Part shown: piece by piece, positions 39,433 through 44,784 of the stretch
How positions within the stretch are numbered: the first letter of the stretch is position 1
Layout of the letters: the number at the start of each line of letters is the position of its first letter
Source: Neotamlana sargassicola
Lineage (GTDB): Bacteria; Bacteroidota; Bacteroidia; Flavobacteriales; Flavobacteriaceae
NCBI RefSeq assembly: GCF_020523965.1
Contig: NZ_JAJAPX010000008.1
Location: 1 to 44,784, forward strand
Reading direction: 5' to 3'
Length of the DNA stretch: 44,784 bases
The notes under the pieces: model-generated
Seen by the model: only the letters and a program-made list of their open reading frames with translations
Database searches by the model: none
Told to the model about the DNA's origin: nothing
Position numbers and translations under genes: made by a program

Positions 39433-40284
39433 ATGAAAAAAAATATAATATATACATTTTTGGTTTTTGCATCGCTAATCTTTGTTTCTTGTGCAAATGA
39501 AGATGGTGTTTCAACCACGCAGATCGATACTTCTGCACCTATTTTAAATGAAACAGATGTATGGTTAAGAGAAAATTTTGTTTCTCCATATAATATCGAA
39601 ATTTTATATAAGTGGAACATTAATAACACCGATATCGACAGATATTTACATCCACCATACGAGGCAAGTGTTAAACCTGCCGCAGTAGCTTTACAAAAAG
39701 CATGGATAGAACCTTACACTGCTTTAGGAGGAGAAAATTTTATTAAAGAAATAGCGCCACGTCAATTTGTTTTTGCTGGTAGTTTTAACTTTAATCCTAA
39801 TAGTCCAACAATTACTTTAGGGGTTGCCGAAGCTGGTACAAGAATTACGTTATTTAATGTAGATTATTTAGATTTTACAGATATTAACAGCATCATTCAA
39901 CCATTAAAAACGGTACATCACGAGTATGGGCATATTTTAAATCAAAATGTGCCTTTAGATCCTGCATACGGACAAATTAATCCAGAAAATTATACCGCTC
40001 AATGGTTTAATAGAACCGACGAATTTGCTCGTGAATTAGGCTATATCACGGCATATGGTTCTAGTAGTGAAGGTGAAGATTTTGTAGAAATGGTTTCAGA
40101 AATGTTAACACATTCAAAAGAGCAGTTCGATGCTATTGTTGAAAGTATTCAAGATGAAGAGGCTAAAGCTCAAATTCGTTTAAAAGAATCAATGGTTGCA
40201 GAATATTACCTTACGCATTTCGATATTGATATATACGAGCTACAAGAGTTAACTTATGCTGCAATTCAAGAACTTGTAAACTAA
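39433..40284 (+). CDS. SusCD-associated zinc metallohydrolase lipoprotein
   Basis: 283 residues. Signal peptide with lipobox (SLIFVSC). The zinc motif HEYGH (in TVHHEYGHILNQ, about residues 161-165) fits HExxH, and Glu/Asp residues downstream (EFARELGYITAYG, FVEMVSEMLTH) could complete the site. This matches the TIGR04549-type family of lipoproteins that occurs next to SusC/SusD pairs. It is probably on the cell surface and processes peptides or another substrate for uptake. It is 24 bases after the susD-like gene. Confidence 0.88.
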   Translation: MKKNIIYTFLVFASLIFVSCANEDGVSTTQIDTSAPILNETDVWLRENFVSPYNIEILYKWNINNTDIDRYLHPPYEASVKPAAVALQKAWIEPYTALGGENFIKEIAPRQFVFAGSFNFNPNSPTITLGVAEAGTRITLFNVDYLDFTDINSIIQPLKTVHHEYGHILNQNVPLDPAYGQINPENYTAQWFNRTDEFARELGYITAYGSSSEGEDFVEMVSEMLTHSKEQFDAIVESIQDEEAKAQIRLKESMVAEYYLTHFDIDIYELQELTYAAIQELVN

Positions 40285-40293
40285 AAAAATACT

Positions 40294-41676
40294 ATGAAAA
40301 ATATTTTAAAAAATAATTATGTGTTACTATTTATCATGTCTATTCTTTTAGTGGCATGTAATAGTGACGATTCTAACGAGGTTTTCGATGAGGCTCCGGC
40401 TAATAGGTTAACCCAAGCAAACGAGGAGTTATTAAATATATTAACATCGAACACTCAAGGCTTTAAAGCGAGTTACTTTACCAAAAACGACGAATTTGGT
40501 GGGGTTACCTTTTTTATGAGGTTTAACACCGACGGAACTGTAGATATGACTTCAGATTTCGATGATGATATCGAAATTGCATCATCATCTTACGAGGTAA
40601 GAGTTGGTACAACTACAGAACTTGTGTTTACTACAAGAAACCATATTCAAAAAGTAAGCGACCCTTTATTAGGTGGTTTAATTGGTACAGGTTTTAAAGG
40701 GACATCAGTATTTCAGCTTTTCTCAAACGAAGATGGAGAACTTGAGTTTAAAGATGTGCGAAACAGAGATACGTCATCTTTCGTACTGGAACCATCAGGT
40801 TTTACAGATTTTGAAACAGAAAGTATTGAAATGGTTGAAGCTTCTATAGAGCAAAAAAATAATATTTTGCCAGAAGTTACTTCTTCTGTTTTTCAAGTAT
40901 TAAGAATGGATAATGCCAATGGTACTGTAGATTTCAATCTTAATTACGATACGTTAAGACTTTTTGCAACACCAACCTTAACATTAGATTCTGGCGATTT
41001 AGAAGAACTTAGTTTTGGTATAATTTTCACCGATACAGGTCTTAATGTAAACCCTGCAATCGAATACGAGGGCGAATCTTATACAGAATTTATTTATGAT
41101 GAAGATTCAAATAGCTTTATCTCTACTGTAAATGGTACAACAGCTACTATTTTGTTCTCAGATTGGCCAGCATATATCTCTAACGATATTTATGAAATGG
41201 CTCAAATCGATGGCGGTTTACCAATTTTCTTATACAGACCAGGTTTGGGTGCAAATCCACTTACTTCCGCCGGACATGATAATATTATTGAAAGTTTAGA
41301 TGCATTTTTAGCTCAGTTTGGTCTTTCATTTTTCGATTATATTTTCTTTTTCGATTTCGATGATAACGGAAATATATGTGAAGGATTACTTAGGGTTAGA
41401 ATTAATGGTTTACCATCTTTAAACTATTGCTTCTCTGGAGCAACAATTAACGATGATAGAACTTTTACAATGAGCTTCCAAGGTGCGGCAGATCAAGATA
41501 GTTTCGATTTGCAATTTTTAGCTCAAGATATTATTGACTTTTTCAATAGCTCACAAGGTATGGTTGGAGAACTTGAAGGTTCGTTTCAAAGTGATACATT
41601 TAGCTATATAAATTTAGCAGTTACCTTTGCAAGTTTAGAAGACCCATCGTTAAGAGTGTATGGTTTATTCTTTTAA
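40294..41676 (+). CDS. DUF4302 lipoprotein
   Basis: 460 residues. Signal peptide with lipobox (SILLVAC). The sequence TQANEELLNILTSNTQGFKA, then YFTKNDEFGGVTFFMRFNTD, is the typical start of DUF4302 proteins, which are found in SusC/SusD and metallohydrolase loci. Beta-rich and predicted surface exposed. It probably assists substrate capture. It is the last gene of the four-gene operon: the stop is followed by a strong terminator. Confidence 0.86.
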   Translation: MKNILKNNYVLLFIMSILLVACNSDDSNEVFDEAPANRLTQANEELLNILTSNTQGFKASYFTKNDEFGGVTFFMRFNTDGTVDMTSDFDDDIEIASSSYEVRVGTTTELVFTTRNHIQKVSDPLLGGLIGTGFKGTSVFQLFSNEDGELEFKDVRNRDTSSFVLEPSGFTDFETESIEMVEASIEQKNNILPEVTSSVFQVLRMDNANGTVDFNLNYDTLRLFATPTLTLDSGDLEELSFGIIFTDTGLNVNPAIEYEGESYTEFIYDEDSNSFISTVNGTTATILFSDWPAYISNDIYEMAQIDGGLPIFLYRPGLGANPLTSAGHDNIIESLDAFLAQFGLSFFDYIFFFDFDDNGNICEGLLRVRINGLPSLNYCFSGATINDDRTFTMSFQGAADQDSFDLQFLAQDIIDFFNSSQGMVGELEGSFQSDTFSYINLAVTFASLEDPSLRVYGLFF

Positions 41677-41710
41677 AAATTTAGCATAGAGCTAATAAAG
41701 CACAAATAAA

Positions 41711-41744
41711 AGCCTTAACCCAAATATGTGTTAAGGCTTTTTTT
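41711..41744 (+). terminator. Rho-independent terminator of the Sus operon
   Basis: A nine-base stem AGCCTTAAC/GTTAAGGCT with a 10-base loop, followed directly by a run of seven T. It is 34 bases after the DUF4302 stop and separates the operon from the porin gene. Confidence 0.92.
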
Positions 41745-41793
41745 ATTAGAATAAATCGTGTTATTTTTTTATCAAGCTCAATATTTAAAATAA

Positions 41794-41827
41794 TTGCGTT
41801 CACTTTGCGTTCAAATATTTACTTTTG
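41794..41827 (+). promoter_or_regulatory. Promoter of the porin gene
   Basis: TACTTTTG (41820-41827) fits the Bacteroidota -7 consensus TAnnTTTG. A TTG at 41794-41796 lies 23 bases upstream, within the accepted -33 spacing. The start codon follows 20 bases after the -7 box. Confidence 0.6.
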
Positions 41828-41846
41828 CCTCTGGAAATTTGCAACT

Positions 41847-43814
41847 ATGAATAAATTAGTAACTACTTTATTGTTTTTATGTATTTTAAGTGCTTTAAAT
41901 GCGCAACAAAACGAGAAAATAATGTCTATAAAAAGTAAGAATGGACAGAGTCAATCCCAAGATTCTTTAAAAGTAGATGCAAACAAAAAAGAAAATAAAA
42001 AGGATAAAGAGCTAAAAGCGAATATAAAAGACTATTTAATTATCTCTCAAAACAGAGATACTACTTATGTCGATACCTCATTAACCATTCAAAAAGAATA
42101 TAAATTTAATTATCTACGTAAAGATAATTTTGGGCTACTTCGTTTTTCTAACCTTGGGCAAACCTATAACAGTTTAACTTATAATTTTAGCAATACTAGT
42201 TTAATGCCAGGTTTTGGTGCAAGAGCGAAACATTTTAATTATACAGAAATAGGCGATGTAAATTATTATCGCGTGCCAACACCACTAACCGAGTTGTTTT
42301 TTAAAACAGCATTCGAGCAAGGTCAGTTAGCCGATTCTTTTTTTACAATAAATACTTCGCCACAATTAAACTTTTCGGTAGAGTATAAAGGACTTCGTTC
42401 CTTAGGTAAGTATCAAAATATTTTAGCCAGTACAGGAAACTTTACATTTACAACAAACTATCAAACTAAAAACAAAAAGTATAATTTGCGTGGGCATATA
42501 ACCATGCAAGATTTCTTAAATCAAGAAAACGGCGGTATAATAGATGATAATATAGACGAATTCGAAAACGCTGACCCGGAGTTTCTCGATCGTTCCATCT
42601 TCGAAGTCAATTTTGAAAATGCTGAAAGTTTTCTAAAAGGAAAACGTTTTCATCTAGAACACGATTATAAACTCATTCATAAAGCCGATTCGCTATCGCA
42701 AAACAAACTAAGTTTTGCTCATATAATGTCTTTCGAAGATAAATTTTACCAGTTCGATCAAACCAGTGCCGATACCGATTACTTTGGCGAATCCTTCGTG
42801 TCCACAGTTCAAGAACGCGCAACACTCGAAAATTTTTACAATCAGCTACAATTAAATTATAGTAATAACCTATTAGGCGATGTACAATTTAACGTAAGTC
42901 ATAATAATTATAATTATGGTTACAATAAGCTAATAGTATTAAATGGCACCACAATTATTAATCGTTTAAAAGGCAATATATACGCCGCGGGAGCAAAATA
43001 CAACAAGCAATACAAAGGATTTAATTTAAACGGAGAAGCAGGAGTAAATTTTGCGGGCGATTTCGAAGGTAACTTTATAAAAGCGCAAGCCTCATTTAAA
43101 ATAAAAAACGATATATCGGCAAGTGCTTCATTAAATCACAGTTCTCAAGTGCCAAATTATAATACGCTGTTACATCAAAGTGATTATATAAATTACAATT
43201 GGCAAAATAATTTTAGTAATATTCAAACTCAGCAACTATCGTTCAATGCAAAATATAAAAAGTTAGCAAATCTAACCGTCGATTATTCCACAATAACCGA
43301 TTACGTATACTTTAAAGAGGACGAAACCTCTCAACAAGTCAATCCGTTTCAAAACAGCTCAACAATAACCTATTTACGAGCCAAATTCGAAAATGAAATT
43401 ACAGTAGGTAAGTTTGCATTAAACAACACCATCATGTACCAAAACGTACAAGATCCCAATAACAGTTTAAACGTACCCGAACTCAATACACGTAACACCC
43501 TTTATTTTTCAAGTCATTTATTTAAAAAAGCACTATACCTTCAAACTGGGCTAACCGTAAATTACTTTACCAAGTATTATTTAAATGCGTATAATCCATT
43601 ACTGGCAGAATTTTATGTTCAAAACGAAACGCAGTACGGGAATTTCCCATTAGTCGATTTCTTTTTAAACGCCAAAATCCGTCAAGCGCGCATATTCTTT
43701 AAAACCGAACATTTCAATTCATCCTTTACAGGTTACAACTATTATTCAGCGCCAAATTACCCTTACCGCGATTTTATAATTCGCTTTGGTGTAGTTTGGA
43801 ACTTCTTTATGTAA
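41847..43814 (+). CDS. Putative porin
   Basis: About 655 residues from the ATG at 41847, which begins a proper signal peptide (MNKLVTTLLFLCILSALNAQ). An earlier in-frame ATG at 41805 would put 14 unrelated residues before it and lies inside the promoter. A polar linker (about 20-75, rich in lysine and asparagine) precedes a long series of amphipathic strands (NYLRKDNFGLLRFSNLGQTY) that end in IIRFGVVWNFFM, with terminal phenylalanine-methionine. It matches the Bacteroidota putative porin family (DUF4289-like). It probably forms an outer membrane channel. It has its own promoter. Confidence 0.85.
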   Translation: MNKLVTTLLFLCILSALNAQQNEKIMSIKSKNGQSQSQDSLKVDANKKENKKDKELKANIKDYLIISQNRDTTYVDTSLTIQKEYKFNYLRKDNFGLLRFSNLGQTYNSLTYNFSNTSLMPGFGARAKHFNYTEIGDVNYYRVPTPLTELFFKTAFEQGQLADSFFTINTSPQLNFSVEYKGLRSLGKYQNILASTGNFTFTTNYQTKNKKYNLRGHITMQDFLNQENGGIIDDNIDEFENADPEFLDRSIFEVNFENAESFLKGKRFHLEHDYKLIHKADSLSQNKLSFAHIMSFEDKFYQFDQTSADTDYFGESFVSTVQERATLENFYNQLQLNYSNNLLGDVQFNVSHNNYNYGYNKLIVLNGTTIINRLKGNIYAAGAKYNKQYKGFNLNGEAGVNFAGDFEGNFIKAQASFKIKNDISASASLNHSSQVPNYNTLLHQSDYINYNWQNNFSNIQTQQLSFNAKYKKLANLTVDYSTITDYVYFKEDETSQQVNPFQNSSTITYLRAKFENEITVGKFALNNTIMYQNVQDPNNSLNVPELNTRNTLYFSSHLFKKALYLQTGLTVNYFTKYYLNAYNPLLAEFYVQNETQYGNFPLVDFFLNAKIRQARIFFKTEHFNSSFTGYNYYSAPNYPYRDFIIRFGVVWNFFM

Positions 43815-43849
43815 CCAAATAATGTTAATCAAGGCATTCCCACGCCAAA

Positions 43850-43935
43850 AAAAGGTTGTCGCGGTCGGGCTTTGCGCTATATCTTTTTGTGCGTACCTTC
43901 AAAAAGGATGCCGCTACAATCCCTAATGCGGGTAA
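43850..43935. repeat. Imperfect palindrome after the porin gene
   Basis: The segment contains GGGCTTTGCGCTATATCTTT and its rough reverse complement (CAAAAAGGATGCCGC, ending in CCCTAATGCG), with ATCTTTTTG pairing with CAAAAAGGAT around a short loop. Elements of this form occur between genes in flavobacteria. It may act as a terminator or be an interspersed repeat; one copy is seen here. Confidence 0.5.
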
Positions 43936-44235
43936 TATTGCGAGGCAGATTTAAGCAATAAGGTAAAGGAGTATCAAAAAGGTTACTATATAAAGAGTAA
44001 AAAACAGTAACAGATAATCTATTTATATAAAACATATAAAGAATAAAGGTTTATTGCTGCAAAAAACGAACCATCTAATCAATTAATAAGAAACCAAAAC
44101 ATGAGTTTATAAGCGGTCATTTTAAAGATAAAGTATAAAACCCAGGTTAAAAAAGGATTTTATATAAAGTAAATTCAAAAAAGATTATGGTGTAAATAAC
44201 GGGTAATAAAGGAGTTCCGTTTAATAATTAAAAAA
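43936..44235. other. AT-rich region without a gene
   Basis: About 300 bases, lysine-codon-like and AT-rich, with no credible ORF. It lies upstream of the tandem promoters and may be an upstream activating region. Nothing else was seen in it. Confidence 0.5.
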
Positions 44236-44259
44236 AGATTAAAAAAAGGTTATAAAAAG

Positions 44260-44292
44260 TTTGTTTAAAAGAGAAAAAGGGGAGTATATTTG
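44260..44292 (+). promoter_or_regulatory. Tandem promoter 1 (rRNA type)
   Basis: TTTG at 44260-44263, then TATATTTG at 44285-44292, spaced 21 bases, followed by CACCCGC and an AAAACGGG hairpin arm. The same arrangement recurs three more times downstream. Confidence 0.78.
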
Positions 44293-44397
44293 CACCCGCA
44301 AAAACGGGCAACTGTTGGCGCAACGTTCATAAACAAATAGAGAAACAAGTAGTAAAAGGTTTTTAAAAAAAAACTTTAAAAAAGTTTCAAAAAAGTA

Positions 44398-44427
44398 TTG
44401 CAGAAACAAAAAAGGGTTGTATGTTTG
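44398..44427 (+). promoter_or_regulatory. Tandem promoter 2 (rRNA type)
   Basis: TTG at 44398-44400 and TATGTTTG at 44420-44427, spaced 19 bases, followed by CACCCCGC. It is preceded by AAAAAAGTTTCAAAAAAG. Confidence 0.76.
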
Positions 44428-44539
44428 CACCCCGCAAAAAACAGGAAGCTGTTTTAGCGTGAAAGTTCTTAAATATTAAGCGAAACTAAAGATAAAGAAA
44501 GACTTAAAATTTTTTTAAAAAAAAAGTTTCAAAAAAATG

Positions 44540-44570
44540 TTGTAGAAACGAAAAAAGGGTTTTACATTTG
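44540..44570 (+). promoter_or_regulatory. Tandem promoter 3 (rRNA type)
   Basis: TTG at 44540-44542 and TACATTTG at 44563-44570, spaced 20 bases, followed by CACCCGC. It is preceded by AAAAAGTTTCAAAAAAATG. Confidence 0.78.
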
Positions 44571-44667
44571 CACCCGCAAAAACGGGTAATAAAAAAGCCT
44601 AAAAGTTCTTAAAAAAAACACTGAGTATTGATTTTAATTTTTTTCAAAAAAAAGTCAAAAAAAAGTT

Positions 44668-44696
44668 TTGAGATTTAAAAAAGGGTTTTATATTTG
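44668..44696 (+). promoter_or_regulatory. Tandem promoter 4 (rRNA type)
   Basis: TTG at 44668-44670 and TATATTTG at 44689-44696, spaced 18 bases, followed by CACCCGC. It is the last promoter before the window ends. Confidence 0.78.
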
Positions 44697-44784
44697 CACC
44701 CGCTTAACAAGGAAACGAGTTAAGAAAAGAAAAAGATAAGTTCATAAACATATTGAATTGACAGCGTAAGATTGGTATTGGAAA
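44697..44784 (+). other. Probable 16S rRNA leader, continues beyond the window
   Basis: After the last promoter the sequence reads GTTCATAAACATATTGAATT and then GACAGCGTAAG, which resembles the leader preceding 16S rRNA in flavobacterial rRNA operons. The rRNA itself is not in the window. The GTTCATAAACA part also follows promoter 1. Confidence 0.5.

Noticed and set aside
44697..44784. 16S rRNA gene start inside the window
   Set aside because: Only the leader-like sequence is visible; none of the conserved 16S 5' sequence appears before the window ends.

Overview
The window comes from a low-GC Bacteroidota chromosome, almost certainly a member of the family Flavobacteriaceae. The evidence is the gldB-gldC gliding pair, a SusC/SusD operon with Flavobacteriia-type partners, TAnnTTTG promoter elements, and typical flavobacterial versions of dnaG, nadE, ftsH, cdsA and others. 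I cannot name the genus.

Bases 1-16272 hold an integron-like gene cassette array, and this is the main discovery of the window. Eighteen attC-like recombination sites, 17 of them 122-128 bases long and one 188, separate 18 complete cassettes (C1 next to the integrase to C18) and one partial cassette that leaves the window at base 1. Nearly every main cassette gene is on the minus strand and begins just after a site's GTT core. The first 8-10 bases of each cassette (GTT plus about six cassette-specific bases) reappear as their reverse complement at the inner arm of the site that ends the same cassette. This holds for all 18 cassettes, once with a single mismatch. The two arms of one site in the array usually do not match each other. 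That is the signature of cassettes that were circles and were joined by exchange at G^TT. A 391-residue tyrosine recombinase (16273-17448, minus) lies directly upstream, in the same direction as the cassettes, and the 43 bases after its stop codon are the candidate attI. The recombinase has the full R/K/HxxR/H/Y set and ends with an IntI-like SPLD motif, but it lacks the insertion typical of IntI before HTLRH and has an extra N-terminal domain of about 90 residues.

The cassettes carry a restriction-modification pair (HTH-fused C5 methyltransferase plus HNH endonuclease, C9), two proteins with HEPN-type RxxxxH motifs (C16, C17), four secreted proteins (C4, C13, C15, C18), several unknown proteins, a two-gene cassette whose first gene has an in-frame stop (C7), three cassettes with no protein gene (C5, C8, C10; C8 and C10 are paralogous), and a cassette packed with overlapping convergent small genes (C1). 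Two related cassettes (C3, C6) carry conserved small ORFs antisense to the main gene.

Bases 17449-34275 are core chromosome: dnaG, a LuxR-type response regulator with glutamate in place of the phosphoacceptor aspartate, nadE, gldB-gldC, a long minus-strand operon (rsfS-ftsH, then lud-cdsA-psd-acyl-CoA-binding protein), birA, an SRPBCC protein, pyrE, a Nudix hydrolase, an NdpA-type nucleoid protein, and rnhB with a large lipoprotein.

Bases 34527-43814 hold a nutrient uptake operon (SusC, SusD, a zinc metallohydrolase lipoprotein, a DUF4302 lipoprotein) ending at a clear terminator, then a separately promoted putative porin. Bases 43815-44784 contain no protein gene. They hold an imperfect palindrome and then four tandem promoter-leader units in the style of flavobacterial rRNA promoters, so an rRNA operon probably begins just after the window.
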